From Pyrrhosoma nymphula (taxonomy: Eukaryota > Arthropoda > Insecta > Odonata > Coenagrionidae), in contig OY754336.1 in the NCBI GenBank assembly GCA_963573305.1, positions 1,860,001 through 1,924,000 on the forward strand: a stretch of 64,000 nucleotides of DNA. Direction: 5' to 3'. A model generated the notes under the pieces. The model had not been told where the DNA came from and did not search any database. It saw only the letters and a list, made by a program, of their open reading frames with translations. Position numbers and translations under genes: made by a program. This document shows positions 27,293-39,900 of the stretch, piece after piece (positions within the stretch are counted from its first letter, which is position 1; each line of letters starts with the position of its first letter).

Positions 27293-27906
27293 TTTTTTAT
27301 TAGCAATTTTTTTAAAGTTCATAGTTATTTCTTCAACTCAGGATATAAAATACTTTCACTTGTTGGTGATTAAAACTACAAAATTTTTTTGATCTCTAGT
27401 TTCGGACATTTTTTGTCGGCAAACCATGTCCCAGCGACTATAGGCGTATGATGATTCCAGATCCTTCGTTTTCCGTTTTATGCATGTATACAACATACAT
27501 GCGTTTTATATTTTACAGAAATTTATGCTGAAATCGACCAAAGCCTTAAAAAATGATGCTATGAGTATGCTTGTAATTAGAATACGTTGATCCGTCAGTT
27601 CTTGCAGCTCGAAAATTTATGTTTTACATCTAGGGCTCCAATGCAATGGGGAAAATTCCAGTGCCTTTCGCTATGCCTTCCCATTGTGTGGCAGAAGTTG
27701 GTACCTGAGCAAATCATGAGCAATAAAACAAGCTGCTATCGCTAAATACTTCAAAGTGTCTGCAAAAACTAAATTTTATCGTGGAGTTGCATCTACCCAG
27801 TCAAGAACAAGTATTATTCGTATGTATGTACTTGCTAAAGATTTTTGAGGATAGAAATATCAAATGGCCGCATAAATTAGATTAGTATATTAAAGGTAGA
27901 CATTAG

Positions 27907-28152
27907 TCATTCATTCACCGTCAAGAATTCGTCCTTAAGGGCTTCATAAATTGCTGTGTACACTTCAGGAACGAGCAAAGAAATTGTGTTGCGAGCAATA
28001 CTGGTTGTGTATTGAAGGCTCGTAAAGGATTCGCCGGTCGCCAAAAATCTCAGCGTCACTGCGAGTTTGTGCTTGGCTGATATGCAGTGCCAACACACTA
28101 CCTTTTTTGAGATCCTCGGTTGTATTAACTCAATTAAATTTGTTTCGCTCAT
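27907..28152 (-). pseudogene. Harbinger transposase N-terminal fragment
   Basis: 81 codons including LIELIQPRISKKVVCWHCIS, LAVTLRFLATGESFTSLQYT and YTAIYEALKDEFLTV. This is the conserved region preceding the DDE domain in HARBI1-like nucleases (the LRFLATGxSFxSLQY block). A stop follows directly and no catalytic triad is seen downstream, so the copy is a remnant. Confidence 0.85.
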
Positions 28153-28621
28153 TTTTAGGTAGTTTTTAAAATATTCCGGGCCTTCCGTTCATACCTCGTT
28201 GTGCAGCAATTTCATCAACCATTCATTTTGCCTCCTGCGAATCCACTTTCTCGTTCTCGCCCTTCGACGATTTATTTGTCTCTGAAGTTGAATATCAACA
28301 CCTAAAACAGCCACTGCTAAACCTATACTTAAACATTAAAATGGGTTTTAAAAATCTATATTACACAATAAAGAAATGTTTGACCACACACGACAGAAAA
28401 TTTGGGAAAAGTCGCATTACGTTGCTATTTCGTTCATGCCTTGCCTATAACCCAGCTCAAACGCTTCAACCTTGTCTTTGATCGTGTGAAAGCCCTTTCA
28501 ATTATTATTGATCAAGCATTCTTGAACTGCTGTCTTGAATCATCTTTGACGCAGTTTGACGTTCAATATTTCATGTTCAACGTTTCTTGTTCAAGTAAAA
28601 TTGAGTGGTGTGAAACGGGCT

Positions 28622-29339
28622 TTAGGTTCAGACGTTGCCCTTGAGCTAGTTGGCGTGAAAAGTGCCATTCGTTGAGGTTTGATGGATTAACTCCTATCAC
28701 CGTCAAGTTTAGAATTTTTCAAGTACCTACCTCTGTGGTTTTAATGCTTGTTGCATGAAGTGTGAATGCGATTAAAATACGAACAACAGCCTGTCATTAT
28801 TGCAGGCAGAATATTGCACTTGTGCCATCTTGTCTCAATGATCGTATAAATCACGCCCTTTTATTCTTGTGCGTACAGTCTGTCTTTTTCATACCCCCAT
28901 TCCACACCCCATAGCAGTACTTGACGTTCACTTCACCTTATCATTTCACGAAGTAAATAACTACATATTACGGATTCCAGCTTATTACTGTCATTGTTTT
29001 CTACGTAATCCATCTTTGGTATGGTTTTTGAATGCGAGATATTTAGTGTTTTCGGCGAATACCCAAGTGCTCACTCTCCTCATTTTTTTATCTGCCACGA
29101 TTAAAAAGGAAATAATGTCTTGGATGTTGTCGGTGCAATAGTTTGCCGTTCCTTAGCTATTTTGCTGATCATCACGTGGCAAATAAAAAAATCTTGCATG
29201 TGTCAGCTGATCACGCGTTATGGTAGACTGTATGAACTAGCCTTGTCGGCAATGGTTTATTTGAAGCAATGTGGTGCCTTACAAATGCCACAATTGATGG
29301 GCTATAGTGGCAAATGACAGTTATTTCCTGTACATCCTC
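28622..29339. other. No gene seen
   Basis: No supported feature. Confidence 0.45.
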
Positions 29340-29520
29340 CACAATAGCCTTTGGAATGACTGCGTACTGGTGTGCGAATTGGCGCTGGAAGCTGAAGGTC
29401 TGTGGTTTGATTTCCGATCAGGGAAACATTTTTCCTGTCACAATTTACTAAGCTTCTTCCTTAATTTATGTAGTCTAGCCCTTGGTATGGTGTCCATGTA
29501 CGGTTGATACTGATTCTAGA
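29340..29520 (+). repeat. Degenerate tRNA-derived SINE-like piece
   Basis: GCTGAAGGTCTGTGGTTTGA resembles a tRNA anticodon/T-arm part with a decayed B-box. Weak support. Confidence 0.25.
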
Positions 29521-29544
29521 CTGAAGCGTGATGGCTTTGTCTAT

Positions 29545-29810
29545 GCTGCGGATCTGGTTGATGCAGTGGCTATAAAGGCGACTTCTCATTCCGAAGGCTC
29601 AGGTTCGAGCCCTGACAGTGATGTAGATAGCCAGTGGAATTCTGAGCGCTAATTGGGTGCCAAGTGGAAGGCACAAGTGTGATACTCCATCCATCGGATG
29701 TGACGTTTAACTGCGGACTCCTCAAAGTCTTTCGTTGAGAGTAGGCTAATACTGACGCCGGGTGTCTCTCCACCATTCCTTGACTCCTCGTGCAATCATT
29801 CGCATGCCTT
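29545..29810 (+). repeat. tRNA-derived SINE
   Basis: A tRNA-like head has a clear B-box (GGTTCGAGCCC at 29602) and a short CTTC/GAAG anticodon-like stem. It is followed by a body with GTAGGCTAATACTGACGCCG and CTCTCCACCATTCCTTGAC, a layout typical of arthropod SINEs. No target duplication was identified. Confidence 0.5.
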
Positions 29811-30184
29811 CCCCGAAACTCATTTCCTCTAGGGTAGTGAATAATTTTCGAAAACGGTATTGGAAATCCGCCATTGTACAAAAGGAATTCTCAAAGGAGC
29901 TATGGAGTCGGTGGAGGGGAGACCGTTCAGGTGGATTGCGGGGGTCGTGGAAGGGAAACGACCCTCCCTGTTCAGCAGACTGCTGAGGAAGGTGTTTGAC
30001 TACCTCCTCGATTATCACGATCTCACAAATTCTATGAAACCTACAAGCTGGAGAAATGACTGAATTCAAAGGTAAAGGATCATTGCATGACGCTTACGTT
30101 AGTTGGTCTTCGTAACACTCCCCATTACAGAGTACTACTCCGTTATATATCATCTATTTTTATAGTGGAAAAAAAATCGCAAAA

Positions 30185-30297
30185 TTGTAAAGTTGATGCT
30201 AATCACATCGGAAAGAAAAAAATCGCAAACTCCTCTATAAAAAAAGACGATTTTGCGATTTTTTTTCTTTCCGATGTGATTAGCATCAACTTTACAA
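30185..30297. repeat. Snap-back inverted repeat, 45-bp arms
   Basis: Arms 30185-30229 and 30252-30297 are near-perfect reverse complements (left arm starts TTGTAAAGTTGATGCTAATC) around a 22-nt spacer. It is about 440 bp upstream of the Mef2 5' UTR exon. Confidence 0.85.
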
Positions 30298-30383
30298 ACG
30301 AATGTTGGCTCCATTGCTCCATCTTATGTTGAAAACGAGATTTGCTTGATATGCTACCATGCAACCCTGGAGATGAGTTGGGT

Positions 30384-30590
30384 TGCCGACCTCGGTGGCG
30401 GCAGGGTAAAGACGTTGCCTGCTAACCTGAAGGTCTCGGGTTCAAGTCCCACCTGGGGAGGATATTTCACCTCCCAGTGCATGGTTGTATGTGATTGTCC
30501 ATTGTTAATACTCCGATATAAAGGCCTTATAGGAGCTGTTTTCGGTGGTTGTTGTTAAATTAAATAATAAAAAAAGAAAATAAAACCCCC
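30384..30590 (+). repeat. tRNA-derived SINE with A-rich tail
   Basis: The tRNA-like head at 30384-30452 has an anticodon-like region (TTGCCTGCTAACCTGAAGG) and an intact B-box (GGGTTCAAGTCCC). A short body and an A-rich tail near 30560-30590 follow. It is about 150 bp upstream of the Mef2 leader acceptor. Confidence 0.55.
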
Positions 30591-30736
30591 CCGGCGATCT
30601 GAGTACACTTTTTCTGGCAAGGTGTACTCCCCCCTTAATAACGCAAAGGACCTGTTGTCGGTCGCCTCCCCAAATAGTAAAACAATCATTCTCAGTTGTT
30701 GACATTTTTTCTCATCGGAATCGCCTCTCTTTGCAG

Positions 30737-30929
30737 ATCGGCTGCTCACACACCTGATGACCTCGATGCGCTGAGCACCCCCGCCACCTCTGCCACCGCC
30801 CTTGTCTCCGCTTCTGGCCGCCCCCCGACAAAGACGCCGCCCCCTTCGAGAGACCTCAGCCGAGCCGACCGTTTCCGCTACGGGTGACGCACTCCTCCTC
30901 CTCGCTGCCGCTGCTGAGGCAACGCGACC
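30737..30929 (+). promoter_or_regulatory. Mef2 5' UTR part of first coding exon
   Basis: A pyrimidine tract followed by CTTTGCAG at 30729-30736 looks like a splice acceptor, so the exon would begin at 30737 and at least one noncoding exon should lie upstream. The 193 nt leader is GC-rich. It contains a short upstream ORF at 30757-30774 (MTSMR, then stop). The acceptor is inferred; an alternative is transcription starting inside this GC-rich block. Confidence 0.55.
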
Positions 30930-30983
30930 ATGGGGCGCAAGAAAATACAGATCTCCCGGATCACGGACGAAAGGAACAGACAG
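30930..30983 (+). CDS. Mef2: Mef2 coding exon 1 (MADS N-terminus)
   Basis: Encodes residues 1-18, the basic N-terminal arm of the MADS box that contacts the DNA minor groove. Ends CAG|GTGAGT, phase 0. Confidence 0.96.
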
Positions 30984-33900
30984 GTGAGTCCTCCACACTC
31001 CGAGGTGGGCCTGCGACCCCCTTTCGCATCACCCCCTCGCCTTCCTCTTGGGTTTCCTCCCCCATACGTGATGCTTCCATCTTATTTTTCACCCCTTATA
31101 CCTCCCCCTCTACGTTTCGTTTACAAGGCTATCGCGTTCCTTGTCGTGGTCTCTCCCACCTGGCCCAAAGATCAGTGCCGATGCAGGAGGGCTGGTTTTG
31201 GTGTTCCTTTAGCGGGAGCGCACCCTCTGCATTTAGATCGTGTTTCGGCTGTGGGATTTGAATGTTTTCCCAGTGTGCATTGCACTTGAACTTGCTTCTT
31301 CAAGGCCATATCAAAAAATAGATGCAATCGTGCGGCTCCCCCCCTCTCCCCCGAGGATTGAGAAAAAACTCATTTTTAATATCCTACATTCAAATTTTGA
31401 TAAATGCAAATGCAGTAACCATAGGTATTCAATTTTTAATTGTACTAAGTGTAATAACTGTAATTATAAGGTGTGTTTTGAAATAAGGTAGTTACAAACT
31501 CAGTCAATTTTTCTGTTATATTACATGCCCATAGGCACACAAATATTAATCGCCCAAAAGCTTTCCCTGGTTACGCCCTTGTTCTTTCCTAGTCATGTTG
31601 ATGGAATGGGCAGTAGGGTACCATGCTGATATGCTCGCATGTCTTGAGAGATCACTGTATCATTTCAGAGAGGAGTCCGTTTTTGATATACCACTTCAGT
31701 ACAATTAGTTCGCATAGTGGATAAAATTCTCCAGTAAAAAACACTTGTGGGATCATGTGCATTAGTTGGTACTGTTCATGATTTTTCTGAATCGTAAATG
31801 GAGTTCAATCATATTTATGAATCTGAGAAGCAATTCGTTGGAAGGAATATCTCACTTTCGAATGCATGGTTGCATATGCTGATCTATATCTTCATTACCC
31901 TGTGATCAACTTCTTTTGATAATTATTCCAAATTCTACAGATCTTTGTGAGGCTATAAAGGTTTATATAATATATTCCTCCAATTTCTGTAAAAAAATTG
32001 CGATTCCTGCATCAGATGCTCCGTAGTAATTGTTTCTATGTTCAATAATCCCCACATCTCTCATTTCCATCTGGTAGGATGAAAAATGGAATGTCCATGG
32101 TGACCTCAGTTGATACGACAAAGGAATTAAATATCAAGGGTTAAACAAATTATTTTTTGCTATTTTTTATATTTAAATGGAATATGCTTGTTTTCGATGT
32201 CAGCAAAACTTATAAAAAATTGTCTCCTAAAGGTGGCTTTTTTCATGATTATAATATAGTGATTTACAAGGATCTTTTTTATAGTTAGCAATACTGCAAT
32301 GAATATTGTGATAAAAATATTAAAAATTGAGTATGTTCGTATATCAAGCACGATCAAAAATGAATGTAAGCAGGCTGTGACTTAGTAGTTTCAATTTTTT
32401 TCTTGCTCCCAATCTGAACTCTGAAGTATCCATGTTTTCTTATTTGTAATTTTCAGCTGTTATATCTGCCATTTTTTTTGTTGAGATTAGCAACTTAGCT
32501 ATTATTTAGACATTCACATATTCTGTCTCGATAATCAGCCAACCTGATAATCTTACCAAGTGAATTATGATTCCTTTTGCGCTATGTAAAATTTTCTAAT
32601 AAAATTTTACAAAATCATTTGTAAACCTGCTAATTATTTTTTCTCTTGATCATGTATATAACTTACCGTAAAAAAGTCATAAAATCTGTTGAGAAGTTTT
32701 ATAAAACTTTGAATGAGGATTTCATCATGGGCAACAAGCATGAACAGCAACTGTCTAATTATCACAGCTTTCGAAAACCCTCAGAGTCATTCTGGAAAAA
32801 AATCTTTGGGAAAGGTATTTGAACGATTGATTGTAATGATTTTAACCTGATGCCGAATTTTAAGTATGCACGTAAAAAACTTAAAATTATTTGAAGGAAA
32901 CAGTTCTGACAAATTTTTGTATAAAAAAGAGATTTTAACTTCAGTAATTGCTGTTTCTACTTATTAGGCTAACCGAGGCACCTTTCATAGTGAATTCGTG
33001 CATCGCAAGTCTCAGATAAGCTTTCTCTTGAAGTATTGCCAATTTGAATTTTATTGCAAGGATCTCTCCGAGTCTAGATGAGATTAGAGGACTAGGTAGT
33101 CATTTCCTTTAAGATATGTGTTTTTATTGATTGTTAACCAAGCTGAAAAAATAATGACTTTAGTAAAAAATGAGAGTTTAAAAAAATGGAGATTATCATG
33201 TTGGGTTCGTCCAGTGATTCAATTTAATGAGATTTTCTCAGGATTCTCCCTCTCCTCTATGAAGTACTATTTTTGAAGTCTGTGAACTAATATTGTTGTT
33301 GTTTCCTGAACATGCACCTGTGTAGCGAAACAAGATGAAATAGTAAAAACAAATCAGTGGAATCACAAAGTTTTTATTTGAATTTCTCTTAATTTACTCT
33401 TTTGTAGTTAAATTTTTTTGTGACCTCTTTTTACTACAGCTTTTTAAGATGATACTGTTATTCTCTAATCGACCATATGCTATATATGATCAAAACTCAC
33501 TGTTGTGAGGTCACTCATTCAATTTCTTAGTGAGGTAAGTTATAATGTTGCCGAAAACACTGTGATTATCTAATTTATTATTTAATAAATTTTCGGCTCA
33601 TTTTCTCAAATTCTACCCAAGATTGCGAAGTAGGTAATCTGGAAGGATGAAGGTTAGAAATTAGGATGTTGAGGAATTGAGGGAACGGTTTGTAATGTAG
33701 GTTTCCACGGGGCTTGGTTGTAGGATTGATCTCCTGGTTTCTGGGTATTCCATCACGTCATTCCATTTCATGATTTATGAATTCTTGTATTCCCATTGAC
33801 CTTACCAACAGGCCTGCTGACTCCCCCTGCCACACGCTCTTGAAAGTTAGGTCTGTGTTGCAGGAGTGACAGACTGAAAATCAGGGAGATGTGTTGTATG

Positions 33901-36900
33901 TAGACTGGTTCGCATGGCTGTGCTGAAAGATTAGGTATTTTGAGTAGGTGGACATGGTGATAGGCAACCCAAGTGTTGACATTCAATTAAGGGGAATAGT
34001 TTCATCTTGACTTTTTATATGTTTCGTATTGGTAGGATAATTTTTTCTCTGCTTCCAGGTGACGTTCAACAAACGCAAGTTCGGAGTGATGAAAAAGGCA
34101 TACGAACTTAGCGTGCTGTGTGACTGTGAGATTGCACTCATCATCTTCAGCAGCAGTAACAAACTGTATCAGTATGCATCCACGGACATGGACAAGGTTC
34201 TGCTCAAATACACCGAGTACAACGAGCCCCACGAATCCCTCACGAACAAAAATATCATTGAGGTGAGTGCTTGTAATACATACTTCTTTTTCATATCATG
34301 TAAATTCTGGCTCTTGAGTTTGCTCATTGAGGAAGAAAAAAACATTTGGTTTCCTCTATTTCATGTTATTTTTGTTTATATATAAACCCAGTCCCCAAAT
34401 AATGCTGACTCAATTAGCACTGTTTTGCATTAACGCTCTTAAATTGAATAGCATTTTGTACCCCTAATTGTCACGCTTTGCGTTAGTGCTCTCCAAAACT
34501 TCATGGCATTTCGTAAAAATTCACAGCAATTGCTGCTCCCAATCAGAAACTGAACTAGCCATCTCTGCCACTAATAGTCTTCAAAGACGACTTTACAGTC
34601 GAAATTACAAAGTTTTTCCTTGATTTCCTACAGAAGCCTTTTTATGGAAGGATGCAAATTTTCACCTTTCCGACGTTCATCCAGTTATTAAAAATTAAAC
34701 TCTAGTAAGAGCTCGGAATAGATATCAATTTCGCGAAAAGTTAATAGAAAACAGATTATTTTCTCCTCATTATGAAAATGTCATTGTATTTTAAATCTGG
34801 CCGTTGGATCGACCTAAATAGGGGTCACAATTCAGAGCTGCGGGGTGCCATTTTGCGGTGACTTAGAATCTCAAAGCACTCATATCTTTAAAAATTTATC
34901 AATATTAAGGACTAATAATTTGCTAATTGTCTTTTTGTATAAAAAATCGTGAGAATCTAAGATGATTAAGTCATGGCCATGACTAAGTTTCGGCAGAATT
35001 GCCCCTTACAATAGTACTTGTAGTGTTTCAAATCATTCAACTGAGTCTTTGGAACATAATATTTATCATAGCATTATTCCTTAAGCAGTCTATGCTTAGA
35101 ATAACGCTGTTTCAATTAGTACTCAAAAGTTATGGAACGAATTAACAGTGTCAATTGGGGACTGGATGTGTATATATTTCGGGGCTCTTGAGTTAACGCC
35201 GAGTTTCTAAATGAACTAATGTTTTTGATGGATGTGAGAAACTCTCTGTATCGTTTTCAAAAGAATTAAATTTTTCCTTTATAAATCAACGTAATAATTG
35301 GGAATAAAATTTACCTAGAGTTGAAGAAACTACCAATCAGATTTCCATTCTATATCTCTGTGGAAATTTCAAAAATACCGGGTGTTTTCATGACCTGCAC
35401 TAAATTTAATAGAATCTCACTGTGGTCATGTATGTAGAGCCTTTGGCACCGCATTGCATAAAGGCTATAATCACTTTTGAAATATGTTTGTAGTCAACTC
35501 AGTAGGCAGGGTCTTCGGATACTCCAGTAATGCTCCAGGATCTAGATGAAATTGATTCGAGGATGTCACGTGGCCAGGAATTTCCTTCGATTGTGAAAAA
35601 CAAAGTGAATGAAGATAATAGGTTACCGTAGCCAAGATGTCATAATGTAGTCAAAAGTAAATGGAAAATGGAGCTATTAAATTTTCCTTTATCATATTTT
35701 TAATTTTTCATAGCCTTATTTATTTTGTTTTAGCATCATTCGAAATTTAGAAGATGTATGCAGTTTTTTGCTCTAAACAGTAGTAATGTTTTCACTTGAT
35801 AATTACTATTAATATTCGTGAACCAGGAAATAATTTTGTAATCAGTTTGTCTTTGGATGGAAAATTGTCTTTTATCAGAAAGATGCCATTGAATGGTTTT
35901 GCATGTAGAATTAATCCTAGTGTAGTTCTTAAATATGGTTTTTCTAAGCACTTAGGTCTCTAAAAATTACTGTGCAAGCATGATAAGCAGTGCAATATTT
36001 GTTCTTTGTTCATTCTTGAATTCCTGGAGAATTTTTTAGACAAATTTGTGCTTCTGTCTATCACTTGCCCTGGAATGTCTGACTTTTTCGTAAACTCTCA
36101 TCTTCGGCTGATCTGTATTTAATCGTGAAAACTGTCGGCTATTAGTGGATTGGTTTCATTTGAGCTCTATGGACAGAAGTGCTTCTTGCTTCGTGAGTTT
36201 ACATTTGTTCCTCCTTTGGTTGACTCTTGTAGTAAGTTTTTTGTGGAGTTTTTACAGACTGTCTCTCTAAAGCCAACATTAAAACGAATTCCCTGCCCCC
36301 CATGGAGATACAGCCAGCAAGTGAGGAAAAATCATCGGATTTCAGCAAGTCTTAGACATTTTCGGAGAACGTCATATTCAAAATTTGTCGAATGAGGGTG
36401 AAGTTCATTATCTTTTTGGGCACGCAAGACAGCTGGCCAGCCATCCAACACATGCATGATGCTATTTGTCCACTATGTTTATGGCATAGTTATTTCTGCA
36501 AAGCTGAAAAATATTGTATCCTCCCATCATGTGGGTAGTCATACCAATCTTTCGTAGGTTACAAAGCAGGCCGATTTCTCCAGTGAGGTGTATCATGATC
36601 CTAAGTCTATCAATTGTTCAATAGAAAGATTGTAGAGGCTTCAGTAAACTTGAGTTCACCTCATAATTCATCATGGGCAAAGTGCACTTTTCAATCCGAT
36701 GGTTGTTTTTTCTGCTGCTTTCCAGAGCAACCTCTTCTCAACCAGTACCCTATTCCTTCATAATTTCATGTTTCAACTCCTCTCCTGATTTGTTGTGATT
36801 TCTGCAATTCACAGTTTTCCCCATTAAATCATTTGATCCATTCTTCCTCCCATATTTTTTTTTACTGTTATGCCTGAATGCATTAAAATTTTATAGGTTC

Positions 36901-39900
36901 TTAGAAATTACGCACCATGTCACCATGTGTGCAAATGCAAAATGCTGTACTTTACTCACTGCTAACCTCAGGAGCAAAAATTTTTTAGTTTCTTACTATT
37001 ACAATTCTTTGAAATATGCTTAAAATATTTTTTTTGTTAACATTCCATCTTAATTCCTAAGCTCCTTAATGCAAATTGTAATAGATTTCCTGCATGCAAT
37101 GTTTGAAATACTGCAGTAGTCATGTATTAATCTTATAGATCCCTTTTAATTTTTTTCCCTGACGTATGCCCTATTGATTAAATTAGAGCATGTGAATAAT
37201 GAAAAATGCTTATTTCCTTCAGGCATTGAACAAGAAGGAGCACAAAAATGGCACATGCAGTCCAGAAAGTCCAGAACCAGATTCTGAGTATCAACTTACT
37301 CCACGAACAGAGGCAAAGTACAGTAAAATTGACGAGGAGTTTCAAATGATGATGCAACGTAATCAGCTGAATGGCAGCAGAGTAAGATTTCAATTAGATA
37401 AATCTACTCTACTAATTTATGGCTGCAAATATATTAATTTTTTTGTTGTGTTGTCAGTCCTTTTGCAATTATCAATTAATCGTGACATTATTCTATTCAT
37501 TTCTATTGCTTTCAGGTGCCAATGACCCAATCAAATTACTCCTTACCTGTTAGTGTACCGGTGAATAGCTATGGAGACTCTTCATCTGGAATGCTTCAAC
37601 AAACTGGAAGTCCCCAAATGCCGCATACTAGTGTCAGTCCTCGACCCTCATCTTCAGAAACGGATACAGGTACAGGCAATTTAATTCTAAAAGTAATTCT
37701 AAAATTAATTCTAAAAGTAATTCAAACCACTACTCTACATCACTTGTTCCTGTTTAGTATGGTGATGCATAAACTTTTGTCTATATTCCATTGTTGAATT
37801 TGTTTCAAAATTGAATGTTGGTAATTTCAAACCATTTAATAGAATTGAATGTTTTACCCCCTCAGTAAACTCTGCAAACTATCCTGGTTTTCATGGTAAC
37901 TTTCCTAAAAGTTAATTATGTATAATTTTTCCTTTCTTTTAGTTTACACATCAGGTGGAATATTAGAGATAAGCAATGGTTACCCTAACTCCGCGTCCCC
38001 CCTTGGAGGGGGTGGTTCAAATTCTCCTGGTCCAAGTCCTGGTGGCAGTGGTAGTTTATCTGGCAAAGGAATGTTGAAGCAAGGCACGTCACCTGGCCGA
38101 TCAAGTCTGCGAGTCGTTATACCTGCACCACAAGGTGGCATGTCTGGGGATGATGTAAGTATTTAAAACTTGGTCATTGATATCCCTTGAAATCCTCAAT
38201 TATGGAGCATGATGGATTATTGATGGGATTGGTTCCAATTAGCATCATTTTCCTCTGCACCTTCTCAGTAATTATCTAGGGTTTCCATTGAACGACTGTA
38301 CTATGTATAGATAACTTAATTATTGCTTGTTCTATAAACTCAAGCAATAGTTTCACATACATTACATTATTTTAGTTAAGTTCTGAAAGATTCTTTGCAT
38401 TCAAATTACCAGGATGAGTTGGGAGGGATTCAAATGTTTAAGGAAAAGAGTGAGGAATCATCTCTTTCAGAAGTTCATGGAAACAAATACCCATAGTCAT
38501 TCATAGAAGTATGTTTTTCACAACTGAATTCGGTGCTAGGTAGTGAAAGATGTTTGTCGGTAGAATTTAATCTTCATCCATTATTTAAGACTGGAAAGGA
38601 AAGAAAAGATACATTTTCAAGTGACATGATCATTGTAATTAATTGTCCATATTCTGTTGCATGTTAAAACTTCTTGGTGTGTGAATATTTGATTTTTATT
38701 GAAGTTATTCTTTCTACTTGAGTTTGAAATGGTAAATTGATTATGTACTGTGTATATATATACATATGTATAATTAATTAATTATTTGATTAATTCTTTT
38801 AAGTTAAATTCTGCTGTGTGTATATTTATTGAATAAATATGTTAAATATGCATATATCATAAGACCATGTCTAGAAATAACTTGTGACTATATATAAATG
38901 AAAATGACTGGCAATTTTCCACAAGAATACATTTAAAAAACGACCGGTTTCAGTGTACAACACCATCATCAGGTGTTGCACCTGATGTCAGGCACCTGAT
39001 GATGGTGTTGTACACTGAAACCGGTCGTTTTTTTAAATATATTCTTGTGGAAAATTGCCAGTCATTTTCATTTATGATGTTATTCCATAAAATTAAGCCT
39101 GAAACTACAACTTTTAACTTGTGACTATCCTAACCCAATGTATTACTAAGTCAGTTCTGTAAATTCTTGCTTACAAATGAATGTATTTACTTCTCTGATA
39201 ACTCCTAATTGTTTGCTAATCCAAACCATGGATCCAAATTGATTTTTAAGAAGTAATTGAAAAGCAGAAAAATATGTGATCAGTTGATGATATTTTAAAA
39301 ACTATCCTCTGTCAAAATATTGTAACAAATAGAACTACAGAAATGGTGCTATAAATCTTGCTTCTGATGAGAAATAAATCTTTAAGAGAGGATATAGCTG
39401 GAGGGGTGATCAGCCCCCAGGTATGGAATTGGAGGCAAATGTAGAAAATTCACAGTATTTTCACTCTAATACACTACATTTTTACTTAATATTTTGTTAT
39501 TTGAGACTATATCTTACAATATGGAGCAGTGGTTGAATGGTGTAACTTCTATCCAGGAGTAACAAAACTTTTGCCTCCTAATTTCTAGTTCAAATTTGAT
39601 AGGATTATTCTATTCAGTCTGGTAGTTTTATTCAGACATAAAGTGAAATTAATCCGAAGTAAATATAAAATCATTCCAATTATCATTAATCTTTAATAGA
39701 CCCACTGGATGTGAAAAACCATAGTCTTTCTCTATCTTTCTTCCTAAGTGTTGAAGATCCTTTCTTTCTAGTATTAATCTCCACAAAACTGATATTGTTG
39801 TCTTATGCTTTCACTAACCTTTTTTCTATTTGTGTTCAGAACCCTCGTCATAAATTCTCCATTTCTTGAAAATGCTACTTAAGTCTTACGTGTTCTCATG

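Larger units (their letters stand above)
26370..28621 (-). mobile_element. Harbinger (PIF) DNA transposon relic, TTA target duplication
   Basis: Left end AGCCCGTTTCACACGATC at 26370 and right end GTGTGAAACGGGCT ending at 28621 form terminal inverted repeats. Both are flanked by TTA (26367-26369 and 28622-28624), the duplication expected of PIF/Harbinger. The 2252 bp interior carries one transposase fragment and a nested tRNA-like piece. Confidence 0.85.

Noticed and set aside
30384..30452. Functional tRNA-Ser gene
   Set aside because: B-box intact but D-arm and acceptor do not fold, and it is followed by a SINE-like body and A-rich tail.
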